A DNA stretch of 49,122 nt from Lachnospiraceae bacterium (GCA_017526985.1 JAFXQR010000134.1:1-49122); one strand, 5' to 3'. Counted from the stretch's first letter, positions 1-7,445 are shown. Notes: generated by a model from the sequence alone, not told the origin. Program-made: numbers and translations.

Positions 1-85
1 AGGTTCTGTCAAGGATGGCGGACGGTCTTTAAATTCTACAGTTAAAGTTATATCTCTATGAATTTTCCAATGTGCTTGCAAGACT

Positions 86-128
86 AAATTCCACTCTGTT
101 TTTGCTCAAAGCAAAGTGGAATTTACTT
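86..128 (+). terminator. hairpin, possible terminator for a gene left of the window
   Basis: Perfect 10-bp arms (AAATTCCACT at 86-95, AGTGGAATTT at 115-124) enclose a 19-nt loop with a smaller TTTGC/GCAAA stem. A short T-run follows on the plus strand. Positions 1-161 hold no gene that I can support. Confidence 0.45.
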
Positions 129-161
129 TTTCACTTCAGCCCACTGGGGCAGTTCACATAA

Positions 162-863
162 TTATGCATGGTAGTATTCCCAGCTATATTCATCTCCGTA
201 TTTTTGATAGAACAGACTGCATGTGAACGGGGTGCGTTTTGCAAATTGCCGGATCGCCTTTTCCAGATCATAGGCCACAAGCTCACTCTTCTTCCAAAGC
301 ACTTTGCACATCCATTTTTCGATCTCGGTCTGCATCTTCGGATCGCACGCGTTCAGTCGGACGATTTTTACACTTCTGCCTCCGGCATTGGGTTGCATCT
401 GCTTATTTGCAATATTCAGTTCATACTGATGCCCCCAGTACGGACTCACGATATGCTCAATGATCGCATCTTTGCAGTAGAGCACTTCCGCAGAAGAAGC
501 CTTCTGTGAGAAACGCCCTCCGTCACAATAGGTTCCGGGCCCTTTCTCGTATCGGACCCCCTTATCCCTAAGAAACCGGAGCAGATTGCAGCGATACTCG
601 CCTTTTTCATTTCTCTGAAACGCAATACTCAGCTCCTGTATGCCTTCGTCCGTGTCGATCAGCAGCTTCGACCCGAGATTGCAAATAATCTCTTCTTCGT
701 ATATAGTAACGATCGCTTTTGCCGCTTCTGCTTCCCAGGCAAAAGATCTGGGGATAAATATGTTCGCATTTGTATAAAGAAGCGGATATAAATCTACCAT
801 ATTTCCATACTTCATTTCGTTCTTCTTCTCCATAATATTGCGTGTTTTTTCATTTTGTTTCAT
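162..863 (-). CDS. hypothetical protein (233 aa)
   Basis: I do not recognise the family. The frame is open further upstream to 1064, but the ATG at 863 is the better start because GAGGAA lies a few bases before it. The upstream extension would also run through a terminator-like hairpin at 951-987. The product is soluble, has several Cys and Trp residues, no signal peptide and no membrane segment. It ends with an aromatic tail (EYSWEYYHA). It is the last gene of the minus-strand accessory cluster that includes the GIY-YIG-like gene, and is probably weakly co-transcribed through the hairpin or read from its own promoter. No function can be assigned. Confidence 0.6.
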   Translation of the reverse strand: MKQNEKTRNIMEKKNEMKYGNMVDLYPLLYTNANIFIPRSFAWEAEAAKAIVTIYEEEIICNLGSKLLIDTDEGIQELSIAFQRNEKGEYRCNLLRFLRDKGVRYEKGPGTYCDGGRFSQKASSAEVLYCKDAIIEHIVSPYWGHQYELNIANKQMQPNAGGRSVKIVRLNACDPKMQTEIEKWMCKVLWKKSELVAYDLEKAIRQFAKRTPFTCSLFYQKYGDEYSWEYYHA

Positions 864-950
864 GTTGTCTTCCTCTAAAATATGTTTCCTAACGATTCCT
901 GATTGCCCGGAGCGCTTACTGCGTGAGATTTCAAGTTTCCTTGTTATACA

Positions 951-987
951 AAACCCCCGGGGGAAGGTCTTGCGCCTTCCACCCGGG
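951..987 (-). terminator. intrinsic terminator after the GIY-YIG-like gene
   Basis: Read on the minus strand, CCCGGGTGGAAGG, a 7-nt loop and CCTTCCCCCGGG form a strong GC stem followed by GGGTTTTG. It begins eight bases past the stop codon of the upstream gene. It separates that gene from the 233-aa gene. Confidence 0.55.
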
Positions 988-994
988 ACATATT

Positions 995-1771
995 TCACGC
1001 GAGCGCGTGGCTCAGAACCCGGATGAGATACTTCCGCATACATCCTCTGCTGCCTTCCGGACATCCGAGCCCGGTATCCACGACCTTCTTTACATCCCTG
1101 TACTCTTCCTCAGTCCAGTATTCCATCTCCTGACGGAGTTTCTCAGCGATCGCCTCGTTTTCCTCTTTCGGTTGTGCACACGCTTTCCAATCCGGCCGGA
1201 AGCTCTTATCCAGGGTGCGATCGATCAGGCGCTCTCCTTCTTCGATCTCGATCCCTTTCTCCTTAAGAGCATTCAGGAACGCTTTACGACGCGTCCCCTT
1301 GAACGGTACGATACAGAGGTCGATACCATCATAATCGGAATCGTACTTCTTGTACGGCCCGTACTGCAGATACGGCTTTTTCGTCAAGATCGTGGTGGTC
1401 TCCAACTGCTTGCGATCCTCCTTCTTTTCTGCCTCTCCGACGATCTCCAGGCAGAACTTCATCTTGCCGTCCAGGAGATCCTTCTTTCTTACCCCGGTGT
1501 AGTAGGTCGTATAGGTTCCCAGCCAGTGACGCAGATGCTCTTTTAAGCGGTCCGCGATCGATCTGTCGTGGTCATCGTCCGCTCCGGCTTCTCCTGCGTA
1601 CATCGGGATCAAAATGTTCTTATCCGTCAACTCCACCGACACCAGATACGCACCTTTCTTGTGACCGTACTTCGAGGTGAGGATGTGATTTTTATCCGTC
1701 ACGGTCTGATTTACCAGTTCCTCATTCTGTTTGAACCATTCGTTTACATAATCAAAAGTACTCATTTTCAT
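995..1771 (-). CDS. GIY-YIG-like domain protein (258 aa)
   Basis: The N-terminal third carries the layout of a GIY-YIG nuclease domain: GAYLVSVE at about residues 40-47, MYAGEAG at about 57-63, then RLKEHLRHW with the conserved Arg and His at about 74-82. The C-terminal half is rich in Glu and Lys and is not recognised. GIY-YIG domains cut DNA or, in some families, only bind it; activity here is inference. The start at 1771 (or 1765) follows a GGAGGT ribosome site. The gene lies 12 bases after a 52-codon gene, so the two form one unit driven by the palindromic element at 2052-2083. The domain is more divergent than the short YhbQ-type protein encoded at 46887. Confidence 0.6.
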   Translation of the reverse strand: MKMSTFDYVNEWFKQNEELVNQTVTDKNHILTSKYGHKKGAYLVSVELTDKNILIPMYAGEAGADDDHDRSIADRLKEHLRHWLGTYTTYYTGVRKKDLLDGKMKFCLEIVGEAEKKEDRKQLETTTILTKKPYLQYGPYKKYDSDYDGIDLCIVPFKGTRRKAFLNALKEKGIEIEEGERLIDRTLDKSFRPDWKACAQPKEENEAIAEKLRQEMEYWTEEEYRDVKKVVDTGLGCPEGSRGCMRKYLIRVLSHALA

Positions 1772-1783
1772 TACCTCCGTTTC

Positions 1784-1942
1784 TTAATCATTAAACATAT
1801 TATCCAGTTCCTCTTCGATCTCTTCTTCCGATTCTGCGTTCGGAAAGAAACCGCTCATCACATCCTCCCAGATCTGTTCTTCAGATTCTGTGATGTCTTC
1901 TTCTGTTTCTAATACTTCTTCCGTGATACGATTTCCGTTCAC
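1784..1942 (-). CDS. small acidic protein (52 aa), GTG start
   Basis: The open frame extends up to 2089, but a near-perfect ribosome site (AAAGGAGG) sits seven bases before a GTG at 1942, which gives a 52-residue product. Roughly two fifths of the residues are Glu or Asp, with a Trp in the middle and an acidic end (EELDNMFND). Such a composition would suit a DNA-mimic or a binding partner of a basic protein, but that is only a guess. It is the first gene of the unit that also carries the GIY-YIG-like gene. It has a leader of about 110 bases after the conserved palindrome/-10 element. Confidence 0.55.
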   Translation of the reverse strand: MNGNRITEEVLETEEDITESEEQIWEDVMSGFFPNAESEEEIEEELDNMFND

Positions 1943-2051
1943 TGTTGTATCCTCCTTTCTTTTGATATTCAGGATCTTTTTTAAATCTCCTGTTGTTTTT
2001 CGGTAAACAAAAAAGATCTGCCGAAGCAAATCTTTTCCGCTCATCTGTATT

Positions 2052-2083
2052 ATGTAATTTGGGATATTCAAAATTCTGAAGAT
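2052..2083 (-). promoter_or_regulatory. composite palindrome / -10 element, copy A
   Basis: Minus-strand reading: ATCTTCAGAATTTTGAATAT (2083-2064), six bases, then TTACAT (2057-2052). The palindrome has 7-base half sites separated by 6 bases. Palindrome, spacing and hexamer match copies B and C. It precedes the 52-aa and GIY-YIG-like genes. Confidence 0.6.
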
Positions 2084-2143
2084 TGACAAAAATTTCGCAT
2101 TTTTACGCGATTTTTCTCCTGATCTGTTCCGAACACTTCATGT

Positions 2144-3814
2144 TCAGGAGTAGATATCCTGCATCTTCTTTAATTCTTCCCGGATCTTTTCACGAACTTT
2201 TCTGTCCAGAATCTCAACTTTAGCACCTTGTTGCATCGCCCAGTGAACAAGCATCTCCGGAGAAGTCTTTACCATAACGATGTCGTATTGCACCATGCGT
2301 CCTTTCTCATTCTTTTCCATGCGGCTTTCTACTTTTTTATAATGATCCCCAAAAGCATCATGTAATACCGTATAATCCGTAGATAAGATCTTGATCCGGA
2401 TGTCTTGCGGTTTATCATAACCCATCGATAAGTGTTCCGACATATATTTCTCCGGGTCCCATTCCGTATTCGAGATTGGTAATCCTTCAAAAGCGGTGAT
2501 CTCGATCGGTATGATCATTCCGTCTTCGTCCCGGATCAGCTCGATCTCCGTCATCAGGTCGATACGATAATGCCAGACTCTTTTGTCTCCCTGCTTCTTT
2601 CCGATACAATAATACTGATCCTGATATACCACGATATGATACGGACTCAGCGTGTGAATATACTGACTGGTCGGTGTCAACTCATGATCTTCCGTATAAC
2701 GGTTAAAGCGAAACCGGACCTGCGCAAACTTATTGATCGCATCCTGCAGGATCTTCAGCTTTTCTGCAAAGCCCTTTCGATCTTCCATACTTCTTGTAGA
2801 AAATCTGCCGTGGATCGCCGACGGATGGAAGCGCAGATCACGCCCGTTCATATACGGCGTTCTATAATAAATACTTGCGGTTTTGAGCAATTTGCGAATG
2901 AGCGTTGTTTTCTCTTCTTTCGAAAACATATCCGAAAAACTCACCACCTGGATCAATTTATCCAGTGTTTCACGATCAAAATCGTGAACATACTGCAATC
3001 CATTGATGACCGGAGCTGTATCCACTTTATTCGGATTCTCTTTTTTCATATTAACGCGATTATTCAGATCATTCTCTTCATATTTCTTATACTTGATCTT
3101 GTAATCCTCGTCATTTTCCTGCGTATGTATTTCGGGATTCAGCTCCAGGAGCATCTCACCCATGGTTTTATTGAAAACATTATAGGATTCGATATTCGTT
3201 GCATTTTGATATTTTGCTTTCCGGTATAATGACAACAACGCTTTCAGCTGATTACAGGTCAGACTGTGTTCTTCGTCTGTCATCATCTTTAAGACATCCA
3301 TGATCTGAAGAACAGTCCGTTCCGTCGCATAGCTACCAAGATCGCTGCAACTTTTGATCGATAATGCGTCACCCGTATGCTGCGCCAATGCTCCGGATAA
3401 CATTGCTTCATAATCCTGCAAGTCCTTCTCATCGTCACTCTTCGGAGCTATCTTGGTTACCTTTACATTGATCGGCTTCTTTTTATATCCTGCCGAATTG
3501 AATTCAAAATCCAGCTGTGTAGATATTGCACCATCAATCCACTTACCTGCATAAGTTGTGAACTTTGCTTTTCCTGTTCCGCTATACTTCGGTATCGCCT
3601 GCATAAAACCGATAAAACCTGCCGATGCCAATTCTGCGATCAATGCTTCCCGGTTTTCCACCGCATATCCCCGGATCCTTCTTTTTGCACAATAGCGGAC
3701 AAACTCCCGAACATCCGGCTGCAGTTCCTCCCAGATCTTCTGGTCACCTTTTTTAATGGATTCGATGTTTTCATTGATCCGTTCTACAATCTGTTTATAC
3801 TGTTCCTGTGCCAT
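2144..3814 (-). CDS. sigma-region-2-like / WYL-domain transcriptional regulator (556 aa)
   Basis: Three parts can be read. Residues about 25-105 resemble sigma-70 region 2 (SAGFIGFMQAIPKYSG then FTTYAGKWIDGAI), the part of sigma factors that binds core RNA polymerase and the -10 element. Residues about 165-235 look like the degenerate winged-helix segment common in clostridial WYL proteins (MMTDEEHSLTCNQLKALL). Residues about 385-555 form a WYL domain (SPYHIVVYQDQYYCIG, RVWHYRID) with a C-terminal WCX-like extension. WYL domains commonly sense nucleic-acid or nucleotide ligands and control defence or repair genes. Usual WYL regulators start with a DeoR-type HTH, so a sigma-like N-terminus is unusual. 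AAGGAGG precedes the ATG at 3814. Copy B of the shared palindrome lies 32 bases upstream, which suggests self-control. No sigma region 4 was seen. Confidence 0.75.
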   Translation of the reverse strand: MAQEQYKQIVERINENIESIKKGDQKIWEELQPDVREFVRYCAKRRIRGYAVENREALIAELASAGFIGFMQAIPKYSGTGKAKFTTYAGKWIDGAISTQLDFEFNSAGYKKKPINVKVTKIAPKSDDEKDLQDYEAMLSGALAQHTGDALSIKSCSDLGSYATERTVLQIMDVLKMMTDEEHSLTCNQLKALLSLYRKAKYQNATNIESYNVFNKTMGEMLLELNPEIHTQENDEDYKIKYKKYEENDLNNRVNMKKENPNKVDTAPVINGLQYVHDFDRETLDKLIQVVSFSDMFSKEEKTTLIRKLLKTASIYYRTPYMNGRDLRFHPSAIHGRFSTRSMEDRKGFAEKLKILQDAINKFAQVRFRFNRYTEDHELTPTSQYIHTLSPYHIVVYQDQYYCIGKKQGDKRVWHYRIDLMTEIELIRDEDGMIIPIEITAFEGLPISNTEWDPEKYMSEHLSMGYDKPQDIRIKILSTDYTVLHDAFGDHYKKVESRMEKNEKGRMVQYDIVMVKTSPEMLVHWAMQQGAKVEILDRKVREKIREELKKMQDIYS

Positions 3815-3845
3815 GTGCTATCCTCCTTATGCTTTTTCTAATGTT

Positions 3846-3877
3846 ATGATAAAGAGTATCTTCAGGATTTTGAAGAT
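3846..3877 (-). promoter_or_regulatory. composite palindrome / -10 element, copy B
   Basis: Minus-strand reading: ATCTTCAAAATCCTGAAGAT (3877-3858) with perfect 7-bp arms, six bases, then TATCAT (3851-3846). The hexamer ends 32 bases before the ATG of the sigma/WYL regulator. Confidence 0.65.
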
Positions 3878-3878
3878 T

Positions 3879-4061
3879 TCAGAAAATTATGCTGGTAGTT
3901 CCCGGCTCAGTTGTCCTTCTCCACTCAGACCTGCTTTCATCCTGCATCGCCGCCATTGCCACCACGGAATATGCCCCTGAAGCCTCTAATGCCGGTGGAT
4001 CTTCCAATTCTTCTACATTTTTGCTCACTACTTCTGCTTCTACTTTCTTTTGAAATAACAT
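3879..4061 (-). CDS. small unknown protein (60 aa) between two shared regulatory elements
   Basis: This frame starts 21 bases after the -10-like hexamer of copy C and ends one base before the palindrome of copy B, so it fills one complete transcription unit. That placement is the main reason to think it is real. The ribosome site is weak (AAAGAAG). The N-terminal half is charged (KKVEAEVVSKNVEELE). The middle is small and hydrophobic (GAYSVVAMAAMQ) and the end is polar, finishing in TSIIF. The two-part layout recalls leader/core peptides, but no RiPP-modifying enzyme lies next to it. It could instead be a regulator ligand or a non-functional frame. Confidence 0.4.
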   Translation of the reverse strand: MLFQKKVEAEVVSKNVEELEDPPALEASGAYSVVAMAAMQDESRSEWRRTTEPGTTSIIF

Positions 4062-4081
4062 AATCGTTTTCTTCTTTTACT

Positions 4082-4113
4082 ATGTTACAGAGAATCTTCA
4101 AAATTTTGAAGGT
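4082..4113 (-). promoter_or_regulatory. composite palindrome / -10 element, copy C
   Basis: Minus-strand reading: ACCTTCAAAATTTTGAAGAT (4113-4094), six bases, then TAACAT (4087-4082). Spacing is identical to copies A and B. It lies between the end of the PD-(D/E)XK-like gene and the 60-aa frame. Confidence 0.65.
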
Positions 4114-4129
4114 TTCAATTCTTTGACTC

Positions 4130-5038
4130 CTATAGAAATTGTTCTGCTGTGTTAGTTCCACACCAATTGATACTTGCAAGATTATATTTCAAACGATGCC
4201 ATTCCTTTAAAATATTAGGATTTTCAAAGACCCTTTGAACAATATCTTTCATGGATAACTTTTCGTTGATAATATAGTTATATATATCTGTAATGTTTCC
4301 AATATCGATACATATAACGTCCTTTTGTTTATTAAACTCATTATATATTATACATTTTCTTTCCCACTTTTGTTTTTGTTTTTTATTGTTTAATTCTTTT
4401 GTTTCCTTTTTTTCTTTCTTTGATGAATTTATTTCTTTTTCTATATTTTCTATTTCAGTATTATATTTATTAATCTGTTTTACAATATTCACCTTTTTTG
4501 TGGTTTTGATTTCAAGATAATGCCAATGAAAACCATTTGTATATAATACTTTTCCATACCATAACAATTCTCCTACAACTTGTTCAAAATCCCCTATGGT
4601 CTTTATATCCCCCTCTTTTGTCTTTATATAATTAATAACTTTTTCATCTGTATCTATATATTTATTTACTTCTATGCGTTTATCATTTTTTGTTTTTTCT
4701 TTTATGTCTATCCATTTCTTAATTTCTACACATCCATGTAATTTTTTTAGTTGTTCATTTCTATTAAACCCCTCCGGCATTTTTTTATCATAAATATTTC
4801 CATATAAAGGAAATGAATTATTTTCATCTAAAATTGCAAGATCTGGAAATGATACATATCCGTATAGCATGTCTTTTCTTATGCCCTTACTGCCTGATTT
4901 ATGCACATCCCTCACAGATAAATGTCTCACATTATCGTTTTCCCGCAAAAGCATATTGATCAACGGATACAGTTCCTCCTCCTGGCCATACTGTCTGCTC
5001 ATCAATACCAATTCTCTCATATATTCTTCCAGTGTCAT
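4130..5038 (-). CDS. PD-(D/E)XK-like nuclease-fold protein, very AT-rich (302 aa)
   Basis: A possible PD-(D/E)XK signature can be read: P65-D66 in SFPDLAIL, then E105-I-K107 in GCVEIKKW, followed by GELLWYGKVLYTNGFHWHYLE, which resembles the helix and strand after the core in restriction-endonuclease-like proteins. Residues about 185-228 form a Lys/Glu-rich coiled coil. The start at 5038 has GGAG nine bases upstream. Most of the gene is far richer in A and T, and in homopolymer runs, than its neighbours, a sign of recent transfer. The first residues (MTLEEYM) recur in the remnant at 7619-7831, so an ancestral copy once existed there too. Nuclease activity is inferred, not shown. Confidence 0.55.
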   Translation of the reverse strand: MTLEEYMRELVLMSRQYGQEEELYPLINMLLRENDNVRHLSVRDVHKSGSKGIRKDMLYGYVSFPDLAILDENNSFPLYGNIYDKKMPEGFNRNEQLKKLHGCVEIKKWIDIKEKTKNDKRIEVNKYIDTDEKVINYIKTKEGDIKTIGDFEQVVGELLWYGKVLYTNGFHWHYLEIKTTKKVNIVKQINKYNTEIENIEKEINSSKKEKKETKELNNKKQKQKWERKCIIYNEFNKQKDVICIDIGNITDIYNYIINEKLSMKDIVQRVFENPNILKEWHRLKYNLASINWCGTNTAEQFL

Positions 5039-5591
5039 TATCTATATCTCCATCTTCTTTTGATTATCCGCGGTTTTCTTTACAGAATCCCCATTTCCTG
5101 CAGTTGTCTGATCGTATCCTCAGCACTCACATGCAGGATCCCCGTACCGCCATATTCTCTCCAGGACGCGATATTTCCCGGATGATCATCTATCAGGATC
5201 CAGTCTTTTCCTTTACAGAAGTTTTTCTTCTCTTCCCGATAAACGATATTCACTACTAAATCTTTAGATAGTAAGCGGTGTGCCCAGGCGGTTTTATCTT
5301 CACCGGAGGTTAAAATCCCGCGTTTCGGTTTGGGTATTCCGGTCAGGATCTCGCAACGATCCCCATATTTTTCATAGAGCTTTTGAAACATCTCCAAGGC
5401 ACCGTCCATCGGTTCCAGCTTATCATAGAAATGCTCTACTTCCCGGATCCGCATCCACATCTTATTATCCTCTTCCTCGGATCTCTTTCCGCCCTGCGGG
5501 AGTGGCTGCATCCCGCAGAATTCCAAGACCCCTCGGTCAAAATCCGCCAGCACACCATCCATATCAAAATATATCTTCTTGATCATATGAT
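5006..5591. repeat. segmental duplication, copy 1 (partner at 7800-8385)
   Basis: From the MTLEEYM start codons through the whole HAD gene to its ribosome site, this stretch matches 7800-8385 at nearly every base. Outside these limits the similarity stops or continues only in pieces. Confidence 0.85.
5080..5586 (-). CDS. HAD-superfamily 5'-nucleotidase-like protein, copy 1
   Basis: A 168-residue HAD hydrolase of the deoxyribonucleotidase (NT5C-like) size. Motif I is FDMDGVLADF with nucleophile D8 and acid/base D10. T82 in LTGIP is motif II. A Lys near 125-127 and D133-D134 in LIDDHPGN complete the active site. The family dephosphorylates nucleotides or related phosphates; the substrate is not known here. 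GGAGGG precedes the ATG at 5586. All motifs are intact. A second complete copy lies at 7874 and a fragment at 9746, so this gene belongs to a duplicated block. Its upstream partner, a metallophosphoesterase, is deleted in this copy. Confidence 0.85.
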   Translation of the reverse strand: MIKKIYFDMDGVLADFDRGVLEFCGMQPLPQGGKRSEEEDNKMWMRIREVEHFYDKLEPMDGALEMFQKLYEKYGDRCEILTGIPKPKRGILTSGEDKTAWAHRLLSKDLVVNIVYREEKKNFCKGKDWILIDDHPGNIASWREYGGTGILHVSAEDTIRQLQEMGIL

Positions 5592-5626
5592 TTCCCTCCT
5601 GCGTTTTATAAGATCACTTCCATCAT

Positions 5627-5876
5627 TTAATCCGCGTACTCCCAGGAGCCATCCACAGTATCCACAATGACAAAGCGTTCGTCTCCGATCGGTCGGCCAT
5701 CCGGATAGGTTGAAAATGTATCCAAGGTCAGCAGATTCCCTTGTTGCAAAGGTTCGGATACCGGAGTATGACCTACCACCTGAAATAACTCGCTATGAAA
5801 CAGTTCCATTCCGGAATGCGCATCCTGCGGCCTGGCCCAGATCGGAGAAATGTCACTCCACAGCTCGTCGGAACCT
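5627..5876 (-). pseudogene. metallophosphoesterase remnant (C-terminal third)
   Basis: The sequence matches the last 80 or so residues of the complete phosphoesterase at 9867-10574, including the GHTP metal motif. Everything upstream is missing: the sequence jumps from the codons of SDELW directly to the intergenic palindrome that precedes the intact gene. The junction sits at a short CC microhomology. An apparent ATG at 5890 lies inside the palindrome and is unlikely to be a real start. Without the DVH, GDLVD and GNHD motifs the product could not bind its metals. Confidence 0.85.
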
Positions 5877-5880
5877 CCAA

Positions 5881-5938
5881 GTAACCACAAAGACGGTTCT
5901 TGGCAGGTTTCCGGCCAGAGAACCGTCCCTATGGTTAC
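5881..5938. repeat. palindromic repeat family R1, copy 1
   Basis: GTAACCA...TGGTTAC ends enclose GACGGTTC and GAACCGTC arms. It is nearly identical to 10590-10648 and shares its core (GAGAACCGTCCCT) with 13681-13735. It includes the stop codon of the adjacent gene remnant. Confidence 0.8.
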
Positions 5939-6188
5939 TCCTGCATTTGTTTTAATAATGTATCCAGCTCTTGTGCATGATAGTCCTCATCCTTTGCATT
6001 TCGAGAGCTATCGTAGAACAGTGCAATCATCTGATTTTGGCGCGGTCGGCAAACAATGCATTTCGTATTTCCCTGTGTCCAGATTCGGGGTAGTATCTGC
6101 CCTTCTATATTTGCCATCAGACTATCTACATTGCCATATTGGATCAGTTGTTCAAACAGATCATAAGATTCCAATTCCAAATCTCTTT
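5935..6188 (-). pseudogene. truncated copy of the 112-aa hypothetical gene
   Basis: The sequence is nearly identical to residues 29-112 of the intact gene at 10645-10983, but similarity stops at about 6188. An in-frame TAA stands immediately upstream, so the first 28 or so codons are lost. An internal ATG at 6180 without a clear ribosome site is the only start left. It is most likely a non-functional remnant of the duplicated block. Confidence 0.75.
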
Positions 6189-6194
6189 ATAATA

Positions 6195-6401
6195 TTAAGT
6201 TCCATTATAAACCCTCCGTATCAATAATAGTTCTCTTGTCTCTCCACCTCTCGAGACATCAAAAATACTGTCTCCACATGGCTTGGGACAACAGGAATTA
6301 TAACTATACCTGTGTTTTGCCCCTTTCGGTTTTCGAGAACAAGTCAACGCATTTTTTACACAATTTCGGTTGTATGCGGAACCGTCTATACTCCAAATCA
6401 T
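6195..6401 (-). other. doubtful Cys-rich open frame (68 aa)
   Basis: The frame begins at an ATG with AGGA six bases before it and lies 26 bases after the stop of the 337-aa gene. The product has six Cys, two as CC and CPKPC-like groups, but matches nothing I know. It may be chance sequence in the rearranged junction between the truncated gene and the 337-aa gene. Confidence 0.2.
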
Positions 6402-6427
6402 CTTTTATCCTTGTTCTTCCAAAATAC

Positions 6428-7441
6428 TCATAACCTTGATACCATGGCAGCTTTAAATAATTGAAACAGATCCCGCCATGAGCACCAGGAATCAGAGAAA
6501 GCTATGGACTTCCAATCATCTTCTGCCTTTTCCCAAATTCGGATCAATCCCCGAAGCTCGGAATCTTGCTCGGAATAACTATCAAAGCCGTTATCAAACA
6601 TTGTAATTTTATATGTTGTGGTTTCAAGGTCGTTTATGTTTTTGTCTCTGTCATTCTCAAACAACTCCGGATTACTCTTTAACGTGATCCAATAATACTC
6701 TACGCATTTATCACCGGGATCCTCCAACAGGTTCAGATCAGGAATGTCCGTTATTCTTTTATGGTATTCTTTTGGTTCCTTGCCTTCAAATACGGTTCGG
6801 AAAAACTCGATTTCTTCTGCGATTTTTCCATCATATAGTAATGAAATGATCAAACACTTAACTGCATTACAGTTTTTCCGATTAAATGCTTCTATTTCAT
6901 TCATACCGTCATAAATCCCATCATCAACTTCCGTTTTCATGGGATTAAAAGATGCGAACCAGTCTCTTTGAATGGCGACATTATAAAGATTGAGGATTTC
7001 CTCATTTGGTCCCAGATGCGCTATAAATGACAGAGTCTTTTTACGCCTCTCTTCACTCATTTTCTCAAGTATCGATTTGGGAAATTCCGAGTTGCGCCCT
7101 GTATCTTTAAGCCAAAGTGTTTCGGATACCCTGAAATTGGGGACATCTATATCAAACTTATTGTACTGAACTATTTTATAAGCACAGATCAAATCAAGTG
7201 CGCGATTGTTTTCATCAGTTTGTTCAAATGCATTTTTTAACAATCGATCAATTACATCTTTTCTCTCATCCTTGGTATATAAAGGGCTTATGCCAACCTG
7301 ATAAATTTTATATAAATAACGACATCGGAGATCATATCCCTTCTCAACATCTTCATTCATAAATCTCAAATATTGATTAAATCTTTCTTCACAAGAAATG
7401 TTATAATGACTCACTTTGTTTTCTGCAATTCTCTTTTCCAT
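6428..7441 (-). CDS. hypothetical protein (337 aa), member of a locally duplicated family
   Basis: I do not recognise the family. The protein is soluble, mostly helical in appearance and acidic, without signal peptide or membrane segment. It contains many aromatic residues (CRYLYKIYQVGISPLY near the N-terminus, DWKSIAFSDSWCSWRDLF at the end). No catalytic motif is evident. A fragment of a close relative (about 60 codons, matching residues about 130-190 here) lies at 8390-8588, just upstream of the second HAD gene. The family was therefore part of the block that was duplicated. The start has no strong ribosome site; the ATG at 7441 is the only convenient one. Confidence 0.65.
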   Translation of the reverse strand: MEKRIAENKVSHYNISCEERFNQYLRFMNEDVEKGYDLRCRYLYKIYQVGISPLYTKDERKDVIDRLLKNAFEQTDENNRALDLICAYKIVQYNKFDIDVPNFRVSETLWLKDTGRNSEFPKSILEKMSEERRKKTLSFIAHLGPNEEILNLYNVAIQRDWFASFNPMKTEVDDGIYDGMNEIEAFNRKNCNAVKCLIISLLYDGKIAEEIEFFRTVFEGKEPKEYHKRITDIPDLNLLEDPGDKCVEYYWITLKSNPELFENDRDKNINDLETTTYKITMFDNGFDSYSEQDSELRGLIRIWEKAEDDWKSIAFSDSWCSWRDLFQLFKAAMVSRL

Positions 7442-7445
7442 TTTC

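Noticed and set aside
923-1546. 207-codon plus-strand frame over the GIY-YIG-like gene
   Set aside because: It is a shadow of the minus-strand genes; no ribosome site, low-quality composition (Leu/Phe/Arg-rich mirror).
2570-3229. 219-codon plus-strand frame inside the sigma/WYL gene
   Set aside because: Ile/Phe-rich antisense shadow of a gene with clear domains.
3937-4179. 80-codon minus-strand frame overlapping the 60-aa frame
   Set aside because: It runs through regulatory element C and ends in a mirror of the other frame (Arg/Gly-rich). The 60-aa frame fits the element spacing better.
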